Shown here: positions 16,106-21,957 of the stretch, piece after piece
Layout: each line of letters opens with the position of its first letter
How positions within the stretch are numbered: position 1 is the first letter of the stretch
DNA from: a virus
Reading direction: 5' to 3' (one strand)
Virus record (IMG/VR): IMGVR_UViG_3300004457_000004
Location: 10,279 to 34,700 of that record
DNA length: 24,422 nt
The notes under the pieces: generated by a model
What the model was told of the DNA's origin: nothing
Databases searched by the model: none
Seen by the model: the letters and a program-made list of their open reading frames with translations, nothing else
Translations under genes and position numbers: made by a program

Positions 16106-17416
16106 TTAATAAAACCTCCCGTATTGATTATAAAATTTAAAGTTCCCCATTAGGTCCCTTTCACCTTCTCTGTTCTTGCCGATCTTGTAAACCATATTCT
16201 TGTATTCACCTACAGTATCCTTGTAGCTAGCCTTGTTCATGTCCATGTGCTCTGGATACATCATAATTATGACGTCAGCGTCATTCTCAATGTCCCCAGA
16301 ATCGCGTAGATGATAAACTTCCAGACCACCCTCCGAACGAGCCCCTTCTCGGTTGACCTGAGATAGCAGTATTACCGCTACATTGAGCTCAATCGCCATC
16401 TGCTTGACCTTGTGTGAGATGTCAGAGACACCAGCGGTCTTTCCGAACTTCTTTGCATCCCAAGGCACCAACTGCAGGTAGTCTATTATTATCAGCTTTA
16501 TGCCGTGCTTCCGAACCATTGATCGAGCTTGAATCCTAAGGTCGTCAGCGTCACGCACACTGTGACTCGTGAAGATGTTCATCTTCTCTACAGCTTCACT
16601 GCTCTTTTGGATCTTCTTTTTTTGATCTTCAGTTATATATCCAGCCTTTATGCTCCTGGGGTTAACCCCCGACAGGGAGTGCATCATCCTCTTCAGGACC
16701 TGCTTCTGGGGCATCTCAAACGAAAATATGAGCACTGGTATGCCTTGATTTTCTACGGACCTACTGGCTATGTTCAAAGCCAACTGAGACTTCCCGCAAG
16801 AGGTAGGAGCCGCGATTACGCAAACCTCCCCCATTCCTATGCCTCCGTCGTGCAGTTTGTTGTCAAGGTGATCTATGTGCGTCTTGACCACGTCAGCTTC
16901 GTAGCTCCCATCGAGCATGCTTTCGAATTCATCCTGTATTTCGGCGAGTGCAGACTTAACGCTCTTGTCGCAATTGGACATATCATTAAGACCCAGGAGT
17001 AATGCCTCCACCTCAGAGGAAACCTGCTTGCTGTCCTTTACTTCAGATTGCATCTCTTCGACGTTTTCCTTGAACTGCCTGATCAGCTTACGAAGGTTGG
17101 ACTTCTCTTTGATTATCTCGGCGCACATTTTAACCTGGACCAAGCCCGTCTTGTTAATGTGCTCCATCATGCCTGCGATTCCGCCGACTTCCTCCAGCAT
17201 TCCGTCCCTCTTAAGTTCCTCGGACAGAGATATTTCATCCAGCTCATTACCAGATAATACAATCTGACGCATGCACTTAAATATGATTTGATTTTCTAAC
17301 TTATAAAAATCTGATTCTTCTAGCATTGTTGCCACTTCATCAAACTTGCTTGCCCCTCCTGTAGTCACAAAACTAGATAAAAGGCATTCTTCTGCTTCAC
17401 TGTTTCTCGGTGTCAT
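16106..17416 (-). CDS. dnaB: Replicative DNA helicase, DnaB-like, 436 aa
   Basis: The N-terminal region (residues 1-110) matches the DnaB N-domain (start NSEAEECLLSSF, then YKLENQIIF). The RecA-like core has Walker A APTSCGKS (203-210), an SFEMP motif (232-236), Walker B LIIIDYLQL (308-316), the sensor-like LLSQVNR (350-356), and the KNREGERD motif near the end that carries the arginine-finger-type residues. The length is typical of phage and bacterial DnaB. It should unwind DNA ahead of the replisome. The gene lies behind the SSB-like gene, separated by 75 bases that hold a strong terminator hairpin. The ATG itself has no Shine-Dalgarno sequence, only an A-rich run. Confidence 0.95.
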   Translation of the reverse strand: MTPRNSEAEECLLSSFVTTGGASKFDEVATMLEESDFYKLENQIIFKCMRQIVLSGNELDEISLSEELKRDGMLEEVGGIAGMMEHINKTGLVQVKMCAEIIKEKSNLRKLIRQFKENVEEMQSEVKDSKQVSSEVEALLLGLNDMSNCDKSVKSALAEIQDEFESMLDGSYEADVVKTHIDHLDNKLHDGGIGMGEVCVIAAPTSCGKSQLALNIASRSVENQGIPVLIFSFEMPQKQVLKRMMHSLSGVNPRSIKAGYITEDQKKKIQKSSEAVEKMNIFTSHSVRDADDLRIQARSMVRKHGIKLIIIDYLQLVPWDAKKFGKTAGVSDISHKVKQMAIELNVAVILLSQVNREGARSEGGLEVYHLRDSGDIENDADVIIMMYPEHMDMNKASYKDTVGEYKNMVYKIGKNREGERDLMGNFKFYNQYGRFY

Positions 17417-17437
17417 TTTCTTTTTTTGTTGTTAGTC

Positions 17438-17468
17438 AAAAAAGGGGAGGAGGTATAACCCCCTCCCC
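17438..17468 (-). terminator. Strong terminator or attenuator between the SSB-like gene and dnaB
   Basis: The - strand reads a 10-bp stem (GGGGAGGGGG with CCTCCTCCCC), a TTATA loop, and six T. Every pair forms in the - strand RNA with one G-U, whereas the + strand RNA has a C-A mismatch. The T-run ends 21 bases before the dnaB ATG, with no space for a separate conventional promoter in between. It should lower dnaB transcription relative to the genes before it unless termination is regulated. Confidence 0.8.
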
Positions 17469-17476
17469 AGAATCAT

Positions 17477-17494
17477 TAAGCTGGAATCAGCTTA
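17477..17494 (-). other. Short perfect hairpin at the end of the SSB-like gene
   Basis: taagctg-gaat-cagctta is a perfect 7-bp inverted repeat that includes the TAA stop codon of the SSB-like gene (17492-17494). It lies eight bases before the larger terminator stem, giving two hairpins in a row. It may protect the 3' end of the upstream message or help pause RNA polymerase; no protein-binding pattern is recognised. Confidence 0.5.
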
Positions 17495-17731
17495 GAATGG
17501 AGCTTCAGTAGAGTCGCTAGCATCCCCAGCGATCGTGCCGTCTTTCTTCTTCTGGCTGACTTTGATGCTCAGGTATTTACCCTGTTTATCGCTGACCTTG
17601 CTCCATGCCGCGATGCTATACTCAACCCCATCTACATTGAGAGGGCCAGTAAAGCAAGGATGCTTGTCCGTCTCTTTGTATTTGTTTTTGAATATTGCTC
17701 CGCTGTTGGTGTTATCGTATTGGTTTGACAT
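17492..17731 (-). CDS. Small SSB-like / DUF736-like protein, 79 aa
   Basis: The product has an OB-fold-like or DUF736-like pattern: KNKYKETDKHPCFTGPLNVD, then EYSIAAWSKVSDKQGKYLSI, the aromatic-rich strands seen in small phage proteins related to DUF736. It ends in an acidic tail finishing EAPF, much like the acidic-hydrophobic tip of bacterial SSB (DIPF). Together with position between ERF and DnaB this suggests a single-stranded-DNA-binding protein. The DUF736 link is from recalled patterns and SSB function is inference. The ATG lies two bases after the ERF stop; a gagg about 13 bases upstream is a weak ribosome-binding site. Confidence 0.65.
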   Translation of the reverse strand: MSNQYDNTNSGAIFKNKYKETDKHPCFTGPLNVDGVEYSIAAWSKVSDKQGKYLSIKVSQKKKDGTIAGDASDSTEAPF

Positions 17732-17733
17732 AA

Positions 17734-18198
17734 TTAAAACAGATCCTCTGTCTTTTTGTTATTAGTGGTGGGTTTGTTTGATGCTTTTCCATGATCATTG
17801 GTTGCGTCAGCATCCTTTGAGTCATCTATAGCAAAAAGTCCATTGAGTGCATACTTGCGAGCGTAAGAACTAGCACTGCCAGTTATCTGCGCCAGGTCCA
17901 TACCCTTCTTTGTTTCGGCGTGCTCGGCAAATCCGCTTGTGTTGATTGCGTCATCCGAGTCGTTGTCGAGAAGTCTAGCTACGGACTTCACAAAGACTCT
18001 TCCCTCCAGAGCAACCAGCTCGTCACCTATGACGATACTGCACTCCTGGATTAATAGTAAAGGCTTAAGAGCGGTAAGGATGTCTTCGCAGGATCGGTAG
18101 CTGTAATTACCGAAATTATTAGTCTGCCCCTTTGGGGCCTTCAAAGAGGATTGTATCCTCTGTAGTTTCTTACGTATATTTGTATTTACTTTAGTCAT
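17734..18198 (-). CDS. erf: ERF-family single-strand annealing protein, 154 aa
   Basis: The protein matches the ERF family of phage recombinases: NFGNYSYRSCEDILTALKPL (residues 29-48) and the strongly conserved block QITGSASSYARKYALNGLFA (104-123) followed by DDSKDAD. ERF proteins bind single-stranded DNA and anneal complementary strands, giving RecA-independent recombination and genome circularisation. At 154 residues it is compact; the DNA-annealing core is complete but the C-terminal extension is short and disordered, ending EDLF. It overlaps the endonuclease VII stop by eight bases and lies two bases before the SSB-like gene, forming a recombination unit. Confidence 0.9.
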   Translation of the reverse strand: MTKVNTNIRKKLQRIQSSLKAPKGQTNNFGNYSYRSCEDILTALKPLLLIQECSIVIGDELVALEGRVFVKSVARLLDNDSDDAINTSGFAEHAETKKGMDLAQITGSASSYARKYALNGLFAIDDSKDADATNDHGKASNKPTTNNKKTEDLF

Positions 18199-18637
18199 AC
18201 TTTATTTTAGTTATTTCTTTTCTGAACAACTTGGATCTCTTATCTGAGTTGCTTGCATCCATGCTGACAACGTCTACACCCAGGTCAAGTAAAATTTTCA
18301 ATTGTTCTTCATTTTTTTTCTGCTTGAATCTTTTCTGCAGTTGAGTTGCGCCGATAGGGTGCAGTAGTCCAGCTCTGCTGAACTCAATCCAGTCAGCCAT
18401 TTTTCTTAGAGCCTCGGGCAAAGATACATCCGCGCTCCTGGCCGTGTATCGCTTCCATGCGTTCTCAACCTTGCCAAGGAACGCATTGCTCTGCCTGTGC
18501 AAAACTCCGCGTATCTCTCCGCTTAGATGGCAATGGTCAACAACGTTGTCATTCATCTCTGCTTGAGTGATCGGGCACTTCTTCGGCCCGTTTTCCTTCC
18601 TCCATTCGGAGAGTCTGCTTTGAGTTATGTATTTCAT
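18191..18637 (-). CDS. Endonuclease VII-family (HNH/His-Me) junction nuclease, 148 aa
   Basis: The core CPITQAEMNDNVVDHCHLSG (residues 21-40) followed by EIRGVLHRQSNAFLGK is the recombination endonuclease VII pattern: DHCH holds the catalytic histidine region and N51 the distal asparagine. In T4-type enzymes the fold is held by zinc bound to two CxxC pairs; here only C21 remains and LCxxCN is replaced by LHRQSN, so zinc is probably not bound. The role would be resolving branched DNA before packaging. The start codon lies only four bases after the encoded CCA of tRNA-Arg, leaving no room for a Shine-Dalgarno site. Confidence 0.85.
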   Translation of the reverse strand: MKYITQSRLSEWRKENGPKKCPITQAEMNDNVVDHCHLSGEIRGVLHRQSNAFLGKVENAWKRYTARSADVSLPEALRKMADWIEFSRAGLLHPIGATQLQKRFKQKKNEEQLKILLDLGVDVVSMDASNSDKRSKLFRKEITKIKYD

Positions 18638-18641
18638 AATG

Positions 18642-18718
18642 TGGTAGGGAAGACAGGACTCGAACCTGTGGCCCTCGGTTTAGAAAACCGATGCTCTATC
18701 CAGCTGAGCTACTCCCCC
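18642..18718 (-). tRNA. tRNA-Arg, anticodon UCU
   Basis: Reading the - strand from 18718: a 7-bp acceptor stem GGGGGAG with CTTCCCT (two G-U pairs, including 1-72), TA, a D-arm (GCTC/GAGC), the anticodon stem TCGGT/ACCGA with loop TTTCTAA, and a T-arm ACAGG/CCTGT with loop TTCGAGT. A73 and an encoded CCA follow. The anticodon TCT is at 18684-18682 and reads AGA and AGG, both abundant in the late virion genes. It sits between two coding genes with gaps of only 8 and 4 bases, so it is cut from the operon transcript. Confidence 0.96.
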
Positions 18719-18726
18719 CTTCGTTG

Positions 18727-19068
18727 CTATAAGTCATAAAGATCTTTGGGTAATTGACCCTTGTCAACCCTGTTTTTTGTCTCGTAAAGGCACATGGCAT
18801 TCCAGATTACTGCTGACAGATGATCCTCCGCGCGGTCCCCTTCCATGAACTGCCACAGGTGCCTGTTGATGCTGTCCACGTATCTGGAGACGGGTATGCC
18901 CTTCTGCCAGTTGTTCCTGCCGTATTTCTCTGCGCCATCTTCAAAGCGCCTGGCGACAGCCCTGAGTGCGCTCACTGGCATCAGGCTTGGTATACCCTTG
19001 CCTCGCATCGCGTCTCTGACTGCTCCAGTGCTGAAGCTTGATTTGTTTCCTGAATCTGGTAGTTTCAT
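18727..19068 (-). CDS. dATP/dGTP diphosphohydrolase family protein (DUF5664-like), 113 aa
   Basis: The protein carries the family pattern: ARRFEDGAEKYGRNNWQKGI (residues 39-58), SRYVDSINRHLWQFMEG (61-77), EDHLSAVIWNAMC (81-93) and an end of the form KGQLPKDLYDL. Conserved acidic residues and histidines (E43, D65, H70, E76, D82, H83) fit a metal-dependent nucleotide hydrolase. Members are annotated as dATP/dGTP diphosphohydrolases, proposed to shape the dNTP pool during replication. The start is set at 19068, where ATGA overlaps the upstream TGA; a longer upstream reading is less likely. The tRNA gene starts eight bases after the stop. Confidence 0.85.
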   Translation of the reverse strand: MKLPDSGNKSSFSTGAVRDAMRGKGIPSLMPVSALRAVARRFEDGAEKYGRNNWQKGIPVSRYVDSINRHLWQFMEGDRAEDHLSAVIWNAMCLYETKNRVDKGQLPKDLYDL

Positions 19069-19253
19069 ATTTGTTCTATTGATATTATTTTTCCTCCTCC
19101 GCCTCGCTTGAAAACGCAATTCCCCGAGGAGTCTGGTAGTTTTTTAAGGATTAGTTTAACCGCGTCGTTCTTGGATCTGGCCCATTTAAAAGTTGATCCG
19201 ATGTAACCTTCTGGCATGTCGAATCTGCTATACTTTATCAAGTATTGATTCAC
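19065..19253 (-). CDS. Small conserved phage protein, 62 aa, GTG start
   Basis: I place the start at GTG 19253-19251, which overlaps the upstream TGA as GTGA and so repeats the coupling used throughout this operon. An ATG at 19298 would force a 49-base overlap. The product then begins MNQYLIKYSRFDMPEGYIGS, a pattern (IxYSRFDMPEGxxGxTFKxA) that I recognise from unnamed small phage proteins. The rest, FKWARSKNDAVKLILKK, fits an alpha/beta mini-domain, ending with a Gly-rich loop (FKRGGGGK). No function is known. Its stop overlaps the next start as ATGA. Confidence 0.65.
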   Translation of the reverse strand: MNQYLIKYSRFDMPEGYIGSTFKWARSKNDAVKLILKKLPDSSGNCVFKRGGGGKIISIEQI

Positions 19254-19540
19254 GGATTTAGGTAATGGATAACGAAGCCCTTGCCCGCGTTCACGCATGC
19301 AACATTGAAGTCAATCCATTCTTCGGCTTCTTCATGCGTCATTCCGTCGTCCGTAAAGACTTCTACCATTTTAAAGTAATCATAGACGGCGTAACCGAAC
19401 TGATCCATGCCAGTAATGCACTTCTCCAGTCCGTGAAATATAATCGCTTCATCAGCTAGATCAAAAAGGTTCCCCTCGCCTGATTCTTTTTCCCTGTCGC
19501 CATTGTAAGCATCTTCGTTGCTATAATTTATTCTGTACAT
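19250..19540 (-). CDS. Conserved phage protein of unknown function, 96 aa
   Basis: An acidic protein of 96 residues. Residues 30-75 follow a pattern widespread in phage genomes: EAIIFHGLEKCITGM, then YDYFKMVEVFTDDGMTHEEA and EEWIDFNVACVNAGKG, that is, a helix, a VIExLxxxDGMxxEEAxExxxFN block and a short Gly turn. The family has no assigned biochemical role that I know. The start overlaps the lytic transglycosylase-like gene by 20 bases; a weak ttggaaa precedes it. It is probably made together with the small GTG-start protein behind it. Confidence 0.75.
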   Translation of the reverse strand: MYRINYSNEDAYNGDREKESGEGNLFDLADEAIIFHGLEKCITGMDQFGYAVYDYFKMVEVFTDDGMTHEEAEEWIDFNVACVNAGKGFVIHYLNP

Positions 19541-19865
19541 TTTTCCAATATTTTTCTGTTGATTGTTTTTTCCATCCGTTCGGCCCCCCGTTGTGAATTC
19601 GGGCTACGTCTTCCGCCGTTACGGCTCTTCCTAGGCGCTCATAAGTAGCGTATCTAGCCATGTAAGCAAGAAATATATCTATGCTCGTATCTCTGCAGAA
19701 GGCATCTTCGTGCTTCCAGTCTTCTCCAGCGTATTCAGCGGCATCCTGGACGTATCCTGCGTGCATCTGAAGGCAACCATAGGCTTTACCCCCGTCCCCG
19801 ACGGCTAGGTCGTCTCCAGAGCTTTCTACCTGTATTAAAATTAGTATAAGGCTTAGTATCGTCAT
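19521..19865 (-). CDS. Lytic transglycosylase / lysozyme-like protein, 114 aa
   Basis: The start is placed at ATG 19865, which shares a base with the upstream TAA; a TTG start six codons earlier is possible. Residues 1-12 (MTILSLILILIQ) are hydrophobic, short for a signal peptide. The helix leads straight into VESSGDD, where E14 sits at the catalytic position of the transglycosylase fold. GKAYGCLQMH (26-35) and ARIHNGGPNGWKKQSTEKYW (88-107) are the other conserved blocks. It should cleave peptidoglycan between MurNAc and GlcNAc, for lysis or for entry. Unusually, it lies in the replication operon, far from the holin-like genes at the left end. Confidence 0.75.
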   Translation of the reverse strand: MTILSLILILIQVESSGDDLAVGDGGKAYGCLQMHAGYVQDAAEYAGEDWKHEDAFCRDTSIDIFLAYMARYATYERLGRAVTAEDVARIHNGGPNGWKKQSTEKYWKNVQNKL

Positions 19866-20620
19866 TACATTCTGGTTCTCCAATATAGTTTACTGCAGAG
19901 CTTGGCGATTTCTATACCCTCGAGGATCTGCTCGGGCTCCCATACCTTGTGGTAATGCTCTTTCGTGTCGCAATCAATGCAGATTGATATGCATCCAGGA
20001 ATGTAGGACATTTTGGCTCGCTTAGAGAGCATCCATGCTTCAATTGCCAGTTGATGAAGGTCCTTGGGGTAGAACTTTCCCCTGCCCTTGCAGTTTGCTC
20101 TGCACTTGTAGTCCGCCAGGAACGCTTCACCAGAGGCATCCTTGCCTATGAAGTCAACACTGCCGACAATCTTGATTGTTCCTTCACCCAGCATGTGCTC
20201 TACGGCTACTGGGGTTACGTCGTTATCAATATACCAATCGATGAAGGGACGAGCCCAGCCATCCCAAGGCGTTTTATCCGATGGCAGTCTGGCATCCATG
20301 TCCGCCAGGACGAAGTCCTCTATGCGCTTGTGCACGGACGTTCCAAATTCGGACGAAGGTATCTGCTTCCCGTCGACTGGGCTTTCCCTCGTTCCATAGG
20401 TCAAGTCCGCGATACCTCTCCAGTGCATGTGAGGCATCTCTCTTGCCAATTCGGTGATCTTCATCGGCTTATAGATACTGTCAAGGAATGGGTCCTTGAT
20501 GATACCTAGAACAGTTGTGACTGAGGGCCACGCCCCCTTTACCTTCTTTGCCTGTGCTGGAGTTGCTACGTCCTCTAGGAAGACGGGGTTACCTTTGTTG
20601 TATTTGTAGAAGTGCGACAT
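19865..20620 (-). CDS. PD-(D/E)XK nuclease, RecB/Cas4-like exonuclease, 251 aa
   Basis: Motifs in order: SVTTVLGIIKDPF (33-45), FGTSVHKRIEDF (92-103, with H97 as in RecB-family motif I), VGSVDFIG (152-159, metal-binding D156), LADYKCR (168-174, the DxK motif) and KDLHQLAIEAWML (186-198, motif with Q190). This is the phage RecB/Cas4-like pattern. Beside ERF it probably supplies the 5'-end resection that exposes strands for annealing. The ATG overlaps the preceding nuclease gene by 46 bases; no Shine-Dalgarno sequence is seen. Cys-rich stretches (CRANC, CIDCD) exist but do not match the Cas4 iron-sulphur layout. Confidence 0.85.
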   Translation of the reverse strand: MSHFYKYNKGNPVFLEDVATPAQAKKVKGAWPSVTTVLGIIKDPFLDSIYKPMKITELAREMPHMHWRGIADLTYGTRESPVDGKQIPSSEFGTSVHKRIEDFVLADMDARLPSDKTPWDGWARPFIDWYIDNDVTPVAVEHMLGEGTIKIVGSVDFIGKDASGEAFLADYKCRANCKGRGKFYPKDLHQLAIEAWMLSKRAKMSYIPGCISICIDCDTKEHYHKVWEPEQILEGIEIAKLCSKLYWRTRM

Positions 20621-21126
20621 ATCTTATTTAGTTTGGTGTGTTGGATTTTAAGCAGATCTGATCTGCGAATCATTGAGATGAGGTCATCCCTGTTCCTTCT
20701 TGTGTATCCCTTGTATAGGGCATCTGAGGCGGTTGCAACACTTTTATTCGTGTCGCAAAGTTCCTCAGCTAAATTTTGCAGGTGCTTAGTTCTAACTATC
20801 AAGTAATGATCAATGCATTCGAAGGCTATAAAATCCTGCTTCCCGTATAGCCATCCTTTGTCCCCTGTATTGTTCTTAAATTCCAGCCATATAATATCTT
20901 GGGACTTGTCCCCTGTCCTGCTCTTCCGCTTCATTGCCTTGACGTCTATGCTACCAGCAGAGCACACCCAGTCGATGTGCATGTATTGCTCGGCTAGGGT
21001 TGCGGGTCTAGCCCCTGGGTATCTCTCCTCTAGGAGCTCACCGAACGACGCCTCCGTATTCTGTCCTTCCATCCAGGATTCCGTTCCTACCCAGTCCTGG
21101 TATGTCTGACCCTTTTGTCCTCGCAT
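20575..21126 (-). CDS. Second PD-(D/E)XK-like nuclease, 183 aa
   Basis: The start is ATG 21126, joined to the upstream stop as TGATG. Residues 28-36 (FGELLEERY) give a first helix. HIDWV (50-54), SIDVKAMKR (59-67) and IIWLEFKN (78-85) follow, with D52 and the D61-x-K63 pair forming a restriction-endonuclease-like metal site. GWLYGKQDFIAFE (91-103) is the next conserved block. I recall similar unnamed proteins from aquatic phages. The short spacing between the two acidic residues is typical of small restriction-type or resolvase-like folds. DNA target and polarity are unknown. Residues after 130 look like a disordered tail. Confidence 0.65.
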   Translation of the reverse strand: MRGQKGQTYQDWVGTESWMEGQNTEASFGELLEERYPGARPATLAEQYMHIDWVCSAGSIDVKAMKRKSRTGDKSQDIIWLEFKNNTGDKGWLYGKQDFIAFECIDHYLIVRTKHLQNLAEELCDTNKSVATASDALYKGYTRRNRDDLISMIRRSDLLKIQHTKLNKICRTSTNTTKVTPSS

Positions 21127-21488
21127 CAAAGCTCGTCCTCTTCTATGCAGTCCAGGACGTAATTAAATATATATTGTATGTCGTCTACATCGAGGTCTTC
21201 CTCTATGGGAAAGTTGAGGACTTCCCCCTTAACTATGTGACTAACAACCAAGTAGCAACAGGGAAAATATTTATACGTTATCGATATCTTCCTAGATATC
21301 ATTTGCTCAACGCACTGCTTGACTGTGCGCTTGTGCATCTCCCTGTTAATTCTGGTTGTGTATACATCGCCAGTTGCCAACTGCGATACCATCTTCTCCT
21401 GAATGCTGTCGCCCAATATGACTGACACCATTGCGTCGGGTTCTAAAAGGCTAGCCCCCCCTCCTGGATATACGTGGGTTTTTTCCAT
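21126..21488 (-). CDS. Unknown protein, 120 aa, first gene after a terminator
   Basis: The ATG at 21488 is only five bases beyond the U-tract of a strong terminator. A later in-frame ATG at 21431 (MVSVILGDSIQ) is an alternative start without the Gly-rich N-terminus (YPGGGASLLEPDAM). The protein has a mixed alpha/beta look with a basic middle (INREMHKRTVKQCVEQMISR), a YFPCCYLVVSHIV strand and a very acidic C-terminus (PIEEDLDVDDIQ, then CIEEDEL). No domain is recognised. It begins the operon carrying the two nucleases, so expression must come by read-through or from a promoter before the hairpin. Confidence 0.6.
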   Translation of the reverse strand: MEKTHVYPGGGASLLEPDAMVSVILGDSIQEKMVSQLATGDVYTTRINREMHKRTVKQCVEQMISRKISITYKYFPCCYLVVSHIVKGEVLNFPIEEDLDVDDIQYIFNYVLDCIEEDEL

Positions 21489-21492
21489 GCCC

Positions 21493-21535
21493 AAAAAAAA
21501 GCACCTTAAGTATTGGTTGTCAATACCTAAGGCAC
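21493..21535 (-). terminator. Terminator between the early cassette and the replication operon
   Basis: The - strand reads a 15-bp stem (GTGCCTTAGGTATTG with CAATACTTAAGGTGC), a 5-base loop ACAAC and eight T. All 15 pairs form in the - strand RNA, three as G-U; the + strand RNA would have three A-C mismatches. The T-run lies five bases before the next ATG. Within the 3' arm, aaggtg could serve as a weak ribosome-binding site hidden in the stem, so termination and translation of the next gene may exclude each other. Confidence 0.85.
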
Positions 21536-21550
21536 TCGGTTTTTATATTG

Positions 21551-21640
21551 CTATTGTAACTCTGATCCTGCAAGCATCATTAGTATAAGTAGAGTCAATA
21601 TAGCTACATTAATCAGGTCGCACAACAGCTTGCTAAGCAT
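21551..21640 (-). CDS. Tiny predicted membrane peptide, 29 aa
   Basis: A 29-codon ORF starts inside the end of the preceding gene (8-base overlap). It has a fitting Shine-Dalgarno sequence (agaaggg, about five bases before the ATG) and ends 15 bases before the terminator stem. The product is a single hydrophobic helix: MLSKLLCDLINVAILTLLIL followed by MMLAGSELQ. Tiny one-span peptides are common in phage early regions, but such a short ORF could be chance. The ribosome-binding site, the coupling overlap and the clean membrane-like sequence are the arguments for it. Confidence 0.45.
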   Translation of the reverse strand: MLSKLLCDLINVAILTLLILMMLAGSELQ

Positions 21641-21944
21641 CGACGCCCTTCTGCAGTCCTAGGTTCACGAAGACCTTGTCCAACTCTAGCATGAATAGCC
21701 GTTGCCTTTCTAGACTGTCTTCCATCGGCATGTCATTAGGTGCATTCCAGTCCGTCAGGAACCCGTCGTCCGTGAAGTGCGCTAGGACGTCGTCGTGCGT
21801 GATCGCGGTGTATTGCCCGTCAGTCTGCGCTAGCATGCGGACTGAGCCTTCCTCCTTGAGGAGTCGATTGACTTCACTGAAGTAAGTGAATGGTTCTTCT
21901 TCGGGTAGATCTAGTTCTTCTATGATTTCGGTTATATTTTTCAT
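21633..21944 (-). CDS. Acidic early-cassette protein of unknown function, 103 aa
   Basis: The 103-residue protein is strongly acidic (start MKNITEIIEELDLPEEEPFT). Residues 18-65 suggest small beta strands (SVRMLAQTDGQYTAITHDDV, then FLTDWNAPNDMP), and residues 75-95 a helix (LERQRLFMLELDKVFVNLGL). No family is recognised. A clear Shine-Dalgarno sequence (aaaggaaac) precedes the ATG. It follows the 117-aa protein by 13 bases. Small acidic proteins of this sort in phage early regions often bind host proteins or mimic DNA, but nothing here proves it. Confidence 0.75.
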   Translation of the reverse strand: MKNITEIIEELDLPEEEPFTYFSEVNRLLKEEGSVRMLAQTDGQYTAITHDDVLAHFTDDGFLTDWNAPNDMPMEDSLERQRLFMLELDKVFVNLGLQKGVDA

Positions 21945-21957
21945 TGTTTCCTTTCTG

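Noticed and set aside
16529-17002. 157-codon + strand ORF opposite dnaB
   Set aside because: It lies wholly antisense to a clear helicase gene, has no ribosome-binding site and no recognisable protein pattern; it is a shadow frame.
18642-18718. tRNA gene as an attachment site for integration
   Set aside because: No integrase is present and the tRNA is tightly packed inside an operon with encoded CCA; it looks functional rather than an att remnant.
18727-19068. Sign of a 2-aminoadenine (Z) genome
   Set aside because: The DUF5664-like protein alone is not evidence; no PurZ, DatZ-type HD protein or matching polymerase is present here.
20051-20509. 152-codon + strand ORF opposite the RecB-like nuclease
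   Set aside because: It is antisense to conserved nuclease motifs and its translation has no family-like features.
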